Shown piece after piece: positions 1 through 9,892 of a DNA stretch of 64,000 bases. Within the stretch, counting starts at the first letter, position 1; each line of letters starts with the position of its first letter. Position numbers and translations under genes: made by a program. Below the pieces are notes generated by a model. The model was not told where the DNA came from. It did no database searches and worked only from the letters and a program-made list of their open reading frames with translations. This DNA comes from an uncultured Actinomycetes bacterium. Its GTDB lineage: Bacteria; Actinomycetota; Geothermincolia; Fen-727; JACVIW01. The DNA lies in contig CAKZLU010000033.1 of NCBI GenBank assembly GCA_937127245.1, positions 124,001-188,000 of the forward strand, read 5' to 3'.

Positions 1-848
1 GGATAACGGGCAGACTTGACACTTTCGCCCCTCATGCGAGGGTAATCCATATCGATATCGATCCCGCTGAGATAGGCAAGAACGTAGCGGTAGACGTGCC
101 GATTGTGGGTGATGCGAAGTTAATCCTGAAGGAACTAGTGGCGGCGCTCAAAGGGTCATCCTCTGTTGCGGAGCGCCCTGATATAAGACCGTGGCTGAAA
201 CAGATTGACGAGTGGAAGAAGGAATACCCTTTGGTTATCCCGTCAGACGGACTCAAACCCCAGTTCGTTATCGACACGATTTACAGGGTGACCAAAGGGA
301 AAGCGCTTGTTGTTACTGATGTTGGTCAGCATCAGATGTGGACAGCGCAGTTTTATAAAATTTCCAAACCCAGGCAGTTCATATCATCAGGTGGTCTTGG
401 CACCATGGGATTTGGTCTTCCCGCAGCAATCGGAGCCAAGATAGGGAGACCGAAAGATAGGGTCATTCACATAGCCGGGGACGGATCCTTTCAGATGACC
501 GTTCAGGAACTCGCGACTGCCGTGCTGAACAATGTATCCATAACAATGGCTGTCATAAACAACGGGTATCTGGGAATGGTCAGACAGTGGCAGGAATTGT
601 TCTATAACAAGAGGTACGCTCATACGTGCCTAAGAAGGGGCGAATCACCAGACTTCGTGAAACTCGCTGAGGCATACTGCGCCAAGGGCATCAGAGTAAC
701 CGAGCCGGATGAGGTCGAGCCCGCGCTCTTGAGAGCGATGAGGGAAGAAGGTCCTTTCCTGATCGATTTTGTAGTGGATTCCGAGGAGAATGTGTTTCCG
801 ATGGTGGCGCCGGGGGCCTCGCTCGATGACATGATTGGGGGTAAATGA
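1..848 (+). CDS. ilvB: Acetolactate synthase, large (catalytic) subunit, 3' part
   Basis: This is the C-terminal part of the ThDP-dependent enzyme that condenses two pyruvates, or pyruvate and 2-oxobutyrate, in the first common step of valine and isoleucine synthesis. The gene begins before the window; the reading frame is open from base 3, and the first visible residues (ITGRLDTFAPHARVIHIDID) are the end of the central domain. The ThDP/Mg motif GDGSFQMTVQEL followed by INN is clear, and so is the GGLGTMGFGLPAAIGAK segment before it. The stop at 846-848 abuts ilvN, so the two subunits are translationally linked. The N-terminal catalytic glutamate is outside the window. The identity is firm. 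Confidence 0.96.
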   Translation, partial: ITGRLDTFAPHARVIHIDIDPAEIGKNVAVDVPIVGDAKLILKELVAALKGSSSVAERPDIRPWLKQIDEWKKEYPLVIPSDGLKPQFVIDTIYRVTKGKALVVTDVGQHQMWTAQFYKISKPRQFISSGGLGTMGFGLPAAIGAKIGRPKDRVIHIAGDGSFQMTVQELATAVLNNVSITMAVINNGYLGMVRQWQELFYNKRYAHTCLRRGESPDFVKLAEAYCAKGIRVTEPDEVEPALLRAMREEGPFLIDFVVDSEENVFPMVAPGASLDDMIGGK

Positions 849-849
849 G

Positions 850-1323
850 TTGAAGCACACCCTTTCGGTATTAGTTGAGAACAAGCCGGGAGTTCTTGCG
901 AGAGTCGCGGGACTTTTTTCCAGGAGGGGTTTCAACATAGACAGCCTCGCGGTCGGGGTAACTGAACGCGACGACGTTTCAAGGATAACCGTTGTCGTTG
1001 ATGTTGAGGAGCACTCGCTCGAGCAGGTTTACAAACAACTTAACAAGCTCATAAACGTGCTTAAGGTTATTGATTTGCCCCCTGATGGCAGCGTAATACG
1101 TGAACTTGTGCTCATAAAAGTCAAAGCGGACGCCAAATCCCGCGCGGAAATAATAGAGATTGTCGACATCTTTCGCGGGAAGATAGTCGATGTAGGGAAA
1201 GACACTCTCACAATTGAGGTAACGGGCACAGGTACCAAACTTAGGGCTTTCGAAGATCTCATGAAATCCTACGGAATCGTCGAACTTGTAAGAACGGGAA
1301 TGGTGGCGCTTCCGCGCGGTTAG
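850..1323 (+). CDS. ilvN: Acetolactate synthase, small regulatory subunit
   Basis: This is the regulatory subunit that activates IlvB and confers feedback control by valine. From TTG at 850 it reads MKHTLSVLVENKPGVLARVA, the usual start of an IlvN N-terminal ACT domain, followed by GLFSRRGFNIDSLAVG and a C-terminal ACT-like domain (about residues 80-157). An in-frame TTG at 835 would add five residues but has no SD, whereas GGGGG lies about 9 nt before 850. The start lies one base past the ilvB stop, as in most bacteria. The length of 157 residues is normal for the short-type subunit. Confidence 0.94.
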   Translation: MKHTLSVLVENKPGVLARVAGLFSRRGFNIDSLAVGVTERDDVSRITVVVDVEEHSLEQVYKQLNKLINVLKVIDLPPDGSVIRELVLIKVKADAKSRAEIIEIVDIFRGKIVDVGKDTLTIEVTGTGTKLRAFEDLMKSYGIVELVRTGMVALPRG

Positions 1324-1393
1324 ACGAATCCCTCATGAATTTTTCAAATGAAAGCGTTTTTGGTTTTGGGCGTGAGTTAGGATGGGAGGCAAA

Positions 1394-2380
1394 ATGGCAA
1401 AGGTATATTACGAAAATGATGTCAATCCGGATGCTATAAGAGGCGAGAAAATAGCCGTAATCGGTTATGGGAATCAGGGGCATGCGCACGCGCAGAATCT
1501 AAAGGACAGCGGTCTTGATGTTATCGTGGGGCTAAGGCGCGATGATCCCGGAATCGAGACAGCGAAATCCGATGGCTTGAACGTTCTGCCGATCGAGGAG
1601 GCTTCCGAGCAAGCGGACATGATTATGATTCTGATTCCTGACGACCGGCAGCCCGGCGTCTATGATGAATTCATAAAGCCGGGTTTGAAGGAAGGCAACG
1701 CGCTGCTTTTCGCTCACGGTTTCAACATACACTACAACCAGATCGTTCCCCCTGACTACATTGACGTGATGATGATTGCTCCCAAGGGACCGGGTGTCAT
1801 CGTGAGAGAATCTTACAAGGAAGGAAATGGAGTACCCGCTTTAGTTGCGGTTGAGCAGGATTCTACGGGAAGGGCTTTGGACAGGGCGCTCGCATACGCA
1901 TGGGGAATAGGGGCTACCCGTGCGGGGGTCATCCAGACGACTTTCAAAGAGGAAACGGAAACTGACCTATTCGGCGAGCAGGTTGTCTTGTGCGGTGGCA
2001 CAACCGAACTCATTAAGGCGGCTTTTGAAACTCTGGTTGAGGCTGGGTATCAGCCTGAGGTTGCCTATTTTGAGTGTCTCCATGAACTGAAACTGATAGT
2101 TGATCTGATACAGTCTGAGGGTATCAGCGGCATGAGGGCGAGAATAAGCGACACCGCTGAGTATGGAGATATGACAAGGGGCAAAAGAATAATAACTTCC
2201 GCCACGAGGCAGGAAATGAAAAGGATTCTTGACGAGATACAGACTGGTGCTTTTGCCACTGAGTGGATACTGGAGAATAAAGCCAATAGGGCATCTTTTG
2301 AGACAATGAGGAAAAAGGAGGCCGCTCACCCGATAGAGGAGGTTGGAAAGCGTCTCAGATCAATGATGAAATGGCTTTAA
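1394..2380 (+). CDS. ilvC: Ketol-acid reductoisomerase
   Basis: It converts acetolactate and acetohydroxybutyrate to the 2,3-dihydroxy acids of valine and isoleucine synthesis. The Rossmann motif [13 protein letters not shown] is near residue 25, and the C-terminal knotted domain has the Mg ligands in the TETDLFGEQ and [11 protein letters not shown] segments. At 328 residues it is a class I (short) enzyme. ATG 1394 is preferred over ATG 1382 because GGGAGG lies 4 nt upstream of 1394. The cofactor-specificity loop after beta2 reads [12 protein letters not shown], with two acidic residues where NADPH-type enzymes usually carry Ser, so NADH use is possible. It follows ilvN by 70 bp in the same operon. 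Confidence 0.96.
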   Translation: MAKVYYENDVNPDAIRGEKIAVIGYGNQGHAHAQNLKDSGLDVIVGLRRDDPGIETAKSDGLNVLPIEEASEQADMIMILIPDDRQPGVYDEFIKPGLKEGNALLFAHGFNIHYNQIVPPDYIDVMMIAPKGPGVIVRESYKEGNGVPALVAVEQDSTGRALDRALAYAWGIGATRAGVIQTTFKEETETDLFGEQVVLCGGTTELIKAAFETLVEAGYQPEVAYFECLHELKLIVDLIQSEGISGMRARISDTAEYGDMTRGKRIITSATRQEMKRILDEIQTGAFATEWILENKANRASFETMRKKEAAHPIEEVGKRLRSMMKWL

Positions 2381-2475
2381 AATCTTTAGATTTTTTTTGC
2401 ATGAGTATATAATTTTAAAAATCGTTCTCGTTGGATTTCCCTTTGTCCAGCTTTATCAATCAAGGAGGACCTAAA

Positions 2476-3621
2476 TTGAAGAAAGACTATATCTTCACAC
2501 CCGGACCAACGCCAGTGCCACACAGGGTCAGCATGGCGCAGTCAAAGATGATTCACCACCGCTCGGCGGATTTCGGTGAACTCTTCTCAAGGGTTCTCGA
2601 AGGGCTCAAGTACGCTTTCCAGACCAAAAACGATATTGTGGTGTTCGCCTCCAGCGGCACAGGCGGACTGGAAGCTGCGGTCGCAAACTGCTTTTCTCCT
2701 GGCGATAAAGTGGCCGTTTTCAGCGGCGGGAAATTTGGCGAGAGATTTGTAGAGATAAGCAAATTTTTTGGTCTTGACGTAATAGAAGTCGCATATGAAT
2801 GGGGTGAGTGCGCTAACCCTTCTGACTGTGAGAGGGTTGTGGCTGAGAACCCTGACCTTAAAGGAGTAATGCTTACCCATAGCGAGACATCAACCGGCGT
2901 GGTTAACGACGTGGAGGCATTCGGGAAGATTGTTGGGGAAACTCAAGCGTTGTTTGTTGTCGATACGATCAGCGGTCTTTGCGCGGCGCCATTCAAGACC
3001 GATGAGTGGAGCGTGGACGTCGCCGTGGGAGGTTCGCAGAAAGGTTTGATGACGCCGCCAGGGCTTGCATTTGTGTCGGTGAGCGAGAAAGCGTGGCAGG
3101 TGGTCGAAAAAGCTAAACTCCCCAGATACTATTTCTGCTTCAAAGCAGCAAGAAAATCGTTTTCAAAGACTCCGCCCCAAACGCCATACACGCCGGCGAT
3201 AACGCTTCTGCAGGCTCTTGATGAGGCCATTAAGATGATACAGGAAGAGGGGCTTGAGGAGGTCTGGGCAAGGCATGCTCTATTCGCAAGAGCGACGAGA
3301 GCGGGCGTGGAAGCTCTCGGTCTTGAGCTATTCGCAAAGGATGTCTCCAGAGCCTCGGTTGTCACTTCGGTGGTTTCACCCGGAGACATAAACAGCGGAG
3401 ATCTCGTCCGGCTTCTTAGAAACAGATACGGGATTTTCATAGCTGGCGGTCAAAGCAAACTCAAAGGGAAAATATTCAGGCTGGGGCACGTCGGATATTT
3501 TGACAGGTACGACATCATAGTCCAGCTTGCGGCGGTTGAGTTTGGCTTGAAAGAACTCGGGTATCACATTGAGCTTGGCTCGGGCGTAACCGCGGCAATG
3601 AGAGTTCTGCACGAAGGCTAA
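2476..3621 (+). CDS. Class V (alanine/serine-glyoxylate family) PLP aminotransferase
   Basis: This is a fold-type I PLP aminotransferase of the class V group that includes serine-pyruvate, alanine-glyoxylate and archaeal-type phosphoserine aminotransferases. The start TTG 2476 has a perfect AAGGAGG 7 nt upstream, and the protein opens KKDYIFTPGPTPVP, typical of the family. The PLP lysine is in GGSQKGLMTPPGLAF near residue 200, preceded by the aspartate of FVVDTISGLCA. It is 381 residues long. It sits directly before serA, and no serC-like gene is in the window, so the inferred job is the phosphoserine transamination step. Glycine or alanine metabolism is the alternative. Confidence 0.85.
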   Translation: MKKDYIFTPGPTPVPHRVSMAQSKMIHHRSADFGELFSRVLEGLKYAFQTKNDIVVFASSGTGGLEAAVANCFSPGDKVAVFSGGKFGERFVEISKFFGLDVIEVAYEWGECANPSDCERVVAENPDLKGVMLTHSETSTGVVNDVEAFGKIVGETQALFVVDTISGLCAAPFKTDEWSVDVAVGGSQKGLMTPPGLAFVSVSEKAWQVVEKAKLPRYYFCFKAARKSFSKTPPQTPYTPAITLLQALDEAIKMIQEEGLEEVWARHALFARATRAGVEALGLELFAKDVSRASVVTSVVSPGDINSGDLVRLLRNRYGIFIAGGQSKLKGKIFRLGHVGYFDRYDIIVQLAAVEFGLKELGYHIELGSGVTAAMRVLHEG

Positions 3622-3757
3622 AGAACCGCGACTCGCTGTATGTCTGATGTTGCTTCGTAACGCATGCGATTTTTGCCTTTTCGTTATTTTTTGTTAACGG
3701 GCCTTTATATGATATTTCCGGAAGGAAAGAGGTGCGGTCATGGAAAGAGGAGAAAAA

Positions 3758-5335
3758 ATGAAAGTTCTCGTTGCGGAGAAACTTGCTCCCCAGGGGCTGG
3801 AAAAACTCAGGTCGCATTTCGAAGTTGACGCCTATGACCGAATTGACAGGACAGAGCTTCTTGAACGCATCGGGGAGTATGACGCCCTAATAGTGAGAAG
3901 CGGGACAAAAGTGAATGATGAGGTGATCAGCAGGGCGCGCAAGCTCAAAATGATAGGAAGGGCGGGAATTGGTGTTGACAACATAGATGTGGAGGCGGCG
4001 ACCAAGAAGGGAATCCTTGTCGCCAACGCGCCCGAGAGCAATATTGTGTCGGCTGCTGAGCATACCATGGCGGTTATGCTCGCGCTTGCAAGAAATATTC
4101 CAGCCGCCAACGTTTCTCTTGCCAAAGGAGAGTGGGAGCGCTCGAAATATGAGGGGGTTGAGCTAAACGGCAAGACACTGGGTATTATCGGACTCGGGCG
4201 TATAGGCACACTCGTTGCAGAGCGCGCGCTGGTGTTTGGAATGAGGGTTATAGCTTACGATCCGTTCGTCGCTACGGCAAAAGCCAAGAGGCTCGGGGTG
4301 GAGTCGAAACCGACTCTCGACGAACTGCTCTCCGAGAGCGATTTTATTACGTTGCATGTTCCTAAATCCGAGGAAACTTACCACATGATAGGTAAAGAGC
4401 AATTTGAGAAGATGAAGAAGGGAGTGAGGATAATAAACGTGTCCCGCGGCGGCGTTATTGACGAGGAAGCTTTAGTCTGGGCTATCGAAAACGGAATCGT
4501 CGCCGGAGCCGGGTTGGATGTTTTCGAATGTGAACCGCCTGGGGGAAGCCCGCTTTGTCAGATGCCGCAGGTTGTTGCAACTCCGCATCTGGGGGCGAGC
4601 ACGAAGGAAGCGCAGTATAAGGCCGGGATAGCAATCGCCGAGCAGGTCATTGCCGGTCTCAAGGGTGAGTTCGTCAGCGGCGCCGTAAACATCACCATGC
4701 CTCATCGCGAGGTGGTCGAGACGCTTCAGCCTTTCCTTCCGCTCGTGGAAAAACTTGGCAAACTCTTAAATCGCCTGGTTGAGGGAGCGGTTGATGAGAT
4801 AGAACTGGAGTTCATGGGAGAAATCAGCAAAAGCGATACCTCTCTTCTGACCGTCGCCTTCGTGAAGGGTTTCCTGGAGGCAATTTCCACCGAACCTGTG
4901 ACGTACGTGAACGCGAGGGTCATAGCCGATGAGCGCGGGATAAACATCAAGGAAAGCAAAAGCAAGCAGTCGAAAGACTTTTTGAATCTTATCAGGGCGA
5001 CTGCCGCCGATGAGTCAAAGAAGGTGTCGGCGGCGGCGACCCTTCTTGGCAAGAACCAGGAGTTGTTCGTGGACGTGCTCGAGTATGAGATTGAGATTTC
5101 TCCTTCCAAATACATGTGTTTTGTGGTTTATGAGGACAGACCGGGAATGATAGGTAAGGTCGGAACATTGCTGGGTGAAAACGACATAAACATCGAAAGC
5201 CTTCAGGTTGGAAGGGCAAAGATAGAAGGTAACGCCGCAATGGGTCTCTCTCTTGACAAGCCCATTACAAGCGAGCTCGTAAGCACGCTCGTTGGCGAAG
5301 AAGGCATAAAGGATGTAAAAATGATAATACTTTGA
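3758..5335 (+). CDS. serA: D-3-phosphoglycerate dehydrogenase
   Basis: It oxidises 3-phosphoglycerate to phosphohydroxypyruvate, the first step of serine synthesis. The N-terminal substrate and NAD domains (about 1-315) contain GIIGLGRIGTLVAERA, the NVSRGGVIDE catalytic-arginine segment and the TPHLGASTKEAQ catalytic histidine. A regulatory ASB-type domain and a C-terminal ACT domain (YEDRPGMIGKVGTLLGENDI) follow, so this is the long serine-inhibitable form of 525 residues. Two ATGs are possible, 3740 and 3758. The second is chosen because AAGAGGAG lies 5 nt ahead and the protein then begins MKVLVAEKL, as in relatives. The pairing with the upstream aminotransferase makes a serine sub-operon inside the BCAA block. 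Confidence 0.95.
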   Translation: MKVLVAEKLAPQGLEKLRSHFEVDAYDRIDRTELLERIGEYDALIVRSGTKVNDEVISRARKLKMIGRAGIGVDNIDVEAATKKGILVANAPESNIVSAAEHTMAVMLALARNIPAANVSLAKGEWERSKYEGVELNGKTLGIIGLGRIGTLVAERALVFGMRVIAYDPFVATAKAKRLGVESKPTLDELLSESDFITLHVPKSEETYHMIGKEQFEKMKKGVRIINVSRGGVIDEEALVWAIENGIVAGAGLDVFECEPPGGSPLCQMPQVVATPHLGASTKEAQYKAGIAIAEQVIAGLKGEFVSGAVNITMPHREVVETLQPFLPLVEKLGKLLNRLVEGAVDEIELEFMGEISKSDTSLLTVAFVKGFLEAISTEPVTYVNARVIADERGINIKESKSKQSKDFLNLIRATAADESKKVSAAATLLGKNQELFVDVLEYEIEISPSKYMCFVVYEDRPGMIGKVGTLLGENDINIESLQVGRAKIEGNAAMGLSLDKPITSELVSTLVGEEGIKDVKMIIL

Positions 5336-5373
5336 TATTCGTGATTACTCTGATATGTGCGGGGTGAGATTAT

Positions 5374-6879
5374 TTGGGGAACAGAGTTTATATATTTGAC
5401 ACAACGCTTAGAGACGGGGAACAGTCCCCCGGGATAAGCCTCGGAGTCAGGGAAAAACTTGAGATTGCCGAACAGCTCGAGAGGTTAAAGGTCGATGTGA
5501 TCGAGGCGGGCTTTCCTGCCACCAGTCAGGGGGATTTTGAAGCGGTACGGGAGATAGCAAGAAAAGTCCGGGAGCCCGTTATCTGCGCTCTGGCGAGGGC
5601 GCTTCCGGATGACATAGACAGAGCTTGGGAAGCGATAAAGGATGCCGAGAATCCCCGAATACACACGTTCATAAGCACATCCGATATACATCTTGAGCAC
5701 CAACTGAAAAAATCCCGCGGAGAGGTTAAGGAACTTGCGGTAGCCGCGGTCAGAAGGGCGAAAGGATACACGAGTGACGTGGAGTTTTCCCCTATGGACG
5801 CGACAAGGAGCGATATTGATTATCTCTGCGAGGTGCTCGAGGCGGTAATAAAAGAGGGTGCGACCGTGGTCAACATACCGGACACCGTTGGATACGCGAT
5901 TCCCGATGAGTTCGGTGAACTCATACACACGCTGATGGAGAGAGTGCCTGGCATTGAGGATGTTCTCGTCAGTGTGCACTGTCACAACGACCTGGGACTT
6001 GCGGTTGCCAATTCGATTGCCGCTCTAAAAGCTGGAGCCAGACAAGTTGAATGCGCCATAAACGGTCTGGGTGAGCGCGCGGGGAATGCCAGTTCAGAAG
6101 AGATAATCATGGCTCTTAAAGTGCGAAGGGACCTATTCGGTCTTGAAATTGGCGTTAAGACTGAAGAAATAAGCAGAGCGAGCAGGCTCGTAAGCCTCCT
6201 TACCGGTTATCCCGTCCAGCCGAACAAGGCTATTGTTGGGAAGAACGCTTTCGCGCATGAGTCGGGAATTCATCAGGATGGTGTTTTGAAAGCTCGAGCT
6301 ACCTACGAAATAATGGACGCCTCAAGCGTTGGTCTTGTCGAAAGTGACATTGTCTTGGGCAAGCATTCTGGCAGGCACGCTTTGAAGGAACAGCTGGAAA
6401 GGCTTGGGTATTATCTAAAGGATGATGAGCTTGGTCAGGCCTTCAAGAGGTTCAAAGAACTTGCCGACAAGAAGGGTTCGCTGTCAGGTAAGGACATAGA
6501 GGCTATCGCGCTTGAATATATCCGCACTCAGGGTCAGGAGTGGAAACTTACCGGGTACGAGGTGCATTCTGGGGGTAAAGAAGCCCCCCCGAGTGCCACC
6601 ATAACGCTTGAGAGAGAAGGAGAGAGGAGGACGGAAAGAGCCATAGGTGACGGTATGGTGGATGCCGCCTGCAAGGCAATACGCGCGGCCCTGGGTGTTA
6701 ACGCGAAGCTCATCAGTTTCACTGTAGAGGCGATAACCGGCGGTTTGGATGCTCTCGGGGACGTGACTATCCAGCTGGATGTCGAAGGCAAACGTGTGGT
6801 GGGGAGAGGGGTCTCTACGGACATCGTGGAGGCAAGCGCCCGCGCGTATTTGAACGCAATAAATAAAGTTTTACGCTGA
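5374..6879 (+). CDS. leuA: 2-isopropylmalate synthase
   Basis: It condenses acetyl-CoA with 2-oxoisovalerate, the committed step of leucine synthesis. The TIM barrel opens with [19 protein letters not shown] and has the metal-binding [16 protein letters not shown] motif near residue 205. The C-terminal part (about 390-501) is the LeuA dimerisation/allosteric domain, so leucine feedback is expected. The length of 501 residues is typical of the bacterial type 2 enzyme. TTG 5374 has GGGGTGAG upstream. It lies 38 bp after serA, and leuCD-leuB follow. A second HMGL-like synthase, at 10964, is distinct and assigned as CimA. Confidence 0.94.
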   Translation: MGNRVYIFDTTLRDGEQSPGISLGVREKLEIAEQLERLKVDVIEAGFPATSQGDFEAVREIARKVREPVICALARALPDDIDRAWEAIKDAENPRIHTFISTSDIHLEHQLKKSRGEVKELAVAAVRRAKGYTSDVEFSPMDATRSDIDYLCEVLEAVIKEGATVVNIPDTVGYAIPDEFGELIHTLMERVPGIEDVLVSVHCHNDLGLAVANSIAALKAGARQVECAINGLGERAGNASSEEIIMALKVRRDLFGLEIGVKTEEISRASRLVSLLTGYPVQPNKAIVGKNAFAHESGIHQDGVLKARATYEIMDASSVGLVESDIVLGKHSGRHALKEQLERLGYYLKDDELGQAFKRFKELADKKGSLSGKDIEAIALEYIRTQGQEWKLTGYEVHSGGKEAPPSATITLEREGERRTERAIGDGMVDAACKAIRAALGVNAKLISFTVEAITGGLDALGDVTIQLDVEGKRVVGRGVSTDIVEASARAYLNAINKVLR

Positions 6880-6958
6880 GCCTCAGGGTCTTTGCCAAAT
6901 TATTTCCGTTTCCAAATTGATTTCTGTTCGCAATCTTTGCTTTTAACGGGGAGATGCC

Positions 6959-8215
6959 TTGAGTGAATCGAGAAAGATACTGAGCGAAATAACCGGAAGA
7001 GAAAAGCTTAAGCCTGGTGAGTTCATTGAAGCCGATGTCAGTTTGATTCTGGCTAATGATGTGACGGCTCCCCTCGCGATCAAGGAATTCGAAAAGCTTG
7101 GGGCGCGTGAGCTTTTCGATCCAGACAAGGTCGTTTTTGTTCTCGACCATTTCACCCCTAATAGGGATATTGCCTCTGCCGAACAGTGCGCAATCGTGCG
7201 TAAATTCGCAAGGGAGCGCGGCATGAAGCACTTCTACGAAGGCGGCCAGGCCGGGATCGAGCATGTCATTCTTCCCGAGCTCGGACTTGTTAAACCAAGA
7301 AGCCTGATAATTGGCGCCGACAGCCATACATGTACATACGGAGCGCTCGGTGCTTTCTCAACGGGCATGGGCTCCACCGATATAGCCGCGGCGATGGCTA
7401 CGGGAAAGACATGGCTTAAGGTCCCTGACGCGATGAGAATTGAGCTCCGTGGTTCTTTCGGAGGGTGGGTTGGGGGCAAGGACCTGATTTTACATGTGAT
7501 TTCAAGGATCGGGGTTGATGGTGCCTCATATCTTTCAATGGAGTTTACTGGGGACGGTCTTGAAAGCCTGAGTGTTGACGGGAGACTGACTGTCGCCAAT
7601 ATGGTGGTCGAGGCGGGAGCGAAAAACGGAATTTTTCCGGTCGATCGGATAACTCGCGAATACCTGAAGTCTGTGGGAGTAGAATCCTCAACGTTCACGA
7701 TTGAACCGGACCCCTACGGTTATGTATCGGAACTCACTGTTGATTTAAGCATGCTCGAACCGCAGGTTGCGCTTCCCCCGCTTCCTTCGAATGCTGTTCC
7801 GGTTTCGAAGGCTCCAAAGGTCAAGCTCGACCAAGTCGTGATTGGCTCATGCACGAACGGAAGAATTGAAGATTTAAGGACTGCCGCGGAAATATTGAAA
7901 AACAAAAAAGTCGCTGCAAGTTTGCGGCTCATCATTATCCCTGGTTCGCCATCTGTGTATAAGGAGGCTTTACGCGAGGGCTTGATCGACATTTTTCTCG
8001 ATGCCGGGTCTATCATCTCGCCGCCGACCTGCGGTCCGTGCCTCGGGGGGCACATGGGCGTGCTTGCCTCGGGGGAAAGGGCTCTGTCCACCACAAACAG
8101 GAATTTTGTTGGAAGGATGGGTCATGCCAGAAGCGAGGTTTATCTATGTAATCCCGCTGTTGCTGCCGCATCCGCACTGACGGGAACGATCACTGATCCT
8201 GGAGAGATAATATGA
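6959..8215 (+). CDS. leuC: 3-isopropylmalate dehydratase, large subunit
   Basis: This is the 4Fe-4S aconitase-family subunit that isomerises 2- to 3-isopropylmalate together with LeuD. The cluster cysteines are visible in GSCTNGRIEDL and in PPTCGPCLGGHMG, and the GADSHTCTYGALGAFSTGMGS motif is present near residue 120. At 418 residues it is the shorter thermophile/archaeal-type large subunit. Such subunits can also act on homoaconitate or, in CimA pathways, on citramalate, which would suit the cimA downstream. TTG 6959 has GGGGAG 5 nt upstream. It overlaps leuD by 4 nt (ATGA), so the two are translationally coupled. Confidence 0.94.
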   Translation: MSESRKILSEITGREKLKPGEFIEADVSLILANDVTAPLAIKEFEKLGARELFDPDKVVFVLDHFTPNRDIASAEQCAIVRKFARERGMKHFYEGGQAGIEHVILPELGLVKPRSLIIGADSHTCTYGALGAFSTGMGSTDIAAAMATGKTWLKVPDAMRIELRGSFGGWVGGKDLILHVISRIGVDGASYLSMEFTGDGLESLSVDGRLTVANMVVEAGAKNGIFPVDRITREYLKSVGVESSTFTIEPDPYGYVSELTVDLSMLEPQVALPPLPSNAVPVSKAPKVKLDQVVIGSCTNGRIEDLRTAAEILKNKKVAASLRLIIIPGSPSVYKEALREGLIDIFLDAGSIISPPTCGPCLGGHMGVLASGERALSTTNRNFVGRMGHARSEVYLCNPAVAAASALTGTITDPGEII

Positions 8216-8730
8216 GCGTGGAGCGCATCGAAATAGTGGGTAGGGTACATAAACTCGGTGACCACGTAAACACCGACTTGATTATTCCCGCGACATATCT
8301 TGTTACCTCGGACCCGATTGAATTGGGTGAGCACCTGCTCGAGGGTTTGGACCCTGACTATCCAAAACGTATCCATGAAGGGGACATTCTTCTTGCGGGT
8401 GTGAACTTCGGTTCGGGATCAAGCAGGGAACATGCCGCTCTTGCCATAAAGGGAAAGGGGGTCTCCTGCGTTATCGCCTCATCATTTGCAAGGATTTTTT
8501 TCAGGAACGCAATAAACACCGGTTTGCCCATTATTGAATGTCCCGAGGCATACGAGGGGATATCTGACGGCGCGCTCATCAGCGTTGATCTTGAGAAAGG
8601 GATAATAAGAAACACCGAAACCGGGGAGACGTTTCGAGCGCAACCTTATCCCGATTTCATGCGGGAGATAGTCTCATCGGGAGGACTGGTAGAATTCGTC
8701 AGAAAAAGGATTGAGAAACAGATGGACTGA
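8212..8730 (+). CDS. leuD: 3-isopropylmalate dehydratase, small subunit
   Basis: This is the swivelling small subunit of the LeuCD dehydratase. It shows GDHVNTDLIIPATYL near the N-terminus, GVNFGSGSSREHAALAIKG (the substrate-binding serines and arginine) and the SFARIFFRNAINTGLP segment. The 172-residue length matches the short archaeal/thermophile-type partner of the LeuC seen here. The ATG overlaps the leuC stop. Confidence 0.94.
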   Translation: MSVERIEIVGRVHKLGDHVNTDLIIPATYLVTSDPIELGEHLLEGLDPDYPKRIHEGDILLAGVNFGSGSSREHAALAIKGKGVSCVIASSFARIFFRNAINTGLPIIECPEAYEGISDGALISVDLEKGIIRNTETGETFRAQPYPDFMREIVSSGGLVEFVRKRIEKQMD

Positions 8731-8768
8731 CCCTGTTTAGTTTGTACGAAATTCACGGGGGGTTTTGA

Positions 8769-9830
8769 GTGTACAAAATAGCAGTTATTCCGGGTGATGG
8801 CACGGGACCCGAGGTGGTGGCTGAGGGCTTGAAGGTCCTCGAAGCTGCGGCTGAATACGCGAATTTCGAGTACGAGACCGTCACATACGATTTCGGAGGG
8901 GAAAGATATTTGGCTACAGGGGAGACGCTTCCCGATTCCGCACTGGAAGAGCTGCGGGATTTTGACGCCATCTATCTCGGCGCGATTGGGCATCCCGACG
9001 TCAGGCCTGGAATACTTGAGCACGGTATTCTTCTGAAAATCCGTTTTGGTCTTGACCAGTACATAAACCTGCGACCGGTAAAGCTTTATCCGGGGGTGGA
9101 TTGCCCCCTCAAAGACAAGGGACCGCAAGACATAGACCTGGTTGTTGTGCGTGAGAATACCGAGGGGCTTTATGTCGGTTGCGGCGGGTTTGTCAGGAAG
9201 GGAACGCCGCACGAGATAGCTATTCAGGAGTCCATAAACACACGCATGGGAGTTGAGCGGTGTATAAGGTTCGCTTTTGAGTACTGCCGCCGCAGAAACG
9301 GGAAGAAGAAGGTCACCCTTTGCGGTAAGACAAATGTTTTGACGTACGCTCACGATCTCTGGGAGCGGGTTTTCAATGAGGTTGCCTCGGAATACCCTGA
9401 CATAACAACCGATTATGCTCACGTTGACGCGATCTGTATGTGGTTTGTGAAAAACCCGGAGTGGTTCGATGTTGTGGTGACCGATAACATGTTCGGGGAT
9501 ATAATCACGGACCTGGGGGCGATCATACAGGGCGGCATGGGCATTGCCGCGGGAGCGAACATCAATCCTTCCGGGACATCCATGTTCGAGCCCATAGGGG
9601 GAAGCGCCCCCAAATACACAGGTAAGAATGTAATAAATCCCCTTGCCGCGATATGCGCGCTGCAGATGATGCTCGAGATTCTTGGGGAGGAAAAGGCTTC
9701 AAAGAAGGTTGAGGAAGCGGTGGTGCTTGCCCTTACCTCCGGCAAGATTAAGAGTCTTTCTGCCGGAAAGATGGGGCTGAGCACAAGCGAGGTCGGTGAC
9801 CTTGTTGCGGGATTCGTCAAGAAATGCTGA
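8769..9830 (+). CDS. leuB: 3-isopropylmalate dehydrogenase (isocitrate/isopropylmalate dehydrogenase family)
   Basis: This NAD-dependent oxidative decarboxylase completes 2-oxoisocaproate formation, and probably also handles 3-methylmalate in the citramalate route. The start [20 protein letters not shown] and the motifs [27 protein letters not shown] and [20 protein letters not shown] are diagnostic of the beta-decarboxylating dehydrogenases. It is 353 residues long. Start GTG 8769 has GGGGGG upstream. Its position after leuCD and before ilvE makes LeuB the likeliest member of the family, though isocitrate or tartrate dehydrogenases cannot be excluded by eye. Confidence 0.9.
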   Translation: MYKIAVIPGDGTGPEVVAEGLKVLEAAAEYANFEYETVTYDFGGERYLATGETLPDSALEELRDFDAIYLGAIGHPDVRPGILEHGILLKIRFGLDQYINLRPVKLYPGVDCPLKDKGPQDIDLVVVRENTEGLYVGCGGFVRKGTPHEIAIQESINTRMGVERCIRFAFEYCRRRNGKKKVTLCGKTNVLTYAHDLWERVFNEVASEYPDITTDYAHVDAICMWFVKNPEWFDVVVTDNMFGDIITDLGAIIQGGMGIAAGANINPSGTSMFEPIGGSAPKYTGKNVINPLAAICALQMMLEILGEEKASKKVEEAVVLALTSGKIKSLSAGKMGLSTSEVGDLVAGFVKKC

Positions 9831-9892
9831 CGGCGCGATTTTCACGATCTGCGTCGGCGTTTTGTTTATCACGTGACGAATAGGAGGAAAAG

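Noticed and set aside
2381-2400. AT-rich hairpin plus T-run after ilvC as a terminator
   Set aside because: The 7-bp stem is all weak pairs except one, and the aminotransferase gene follows closely, so termination here is doubtful.
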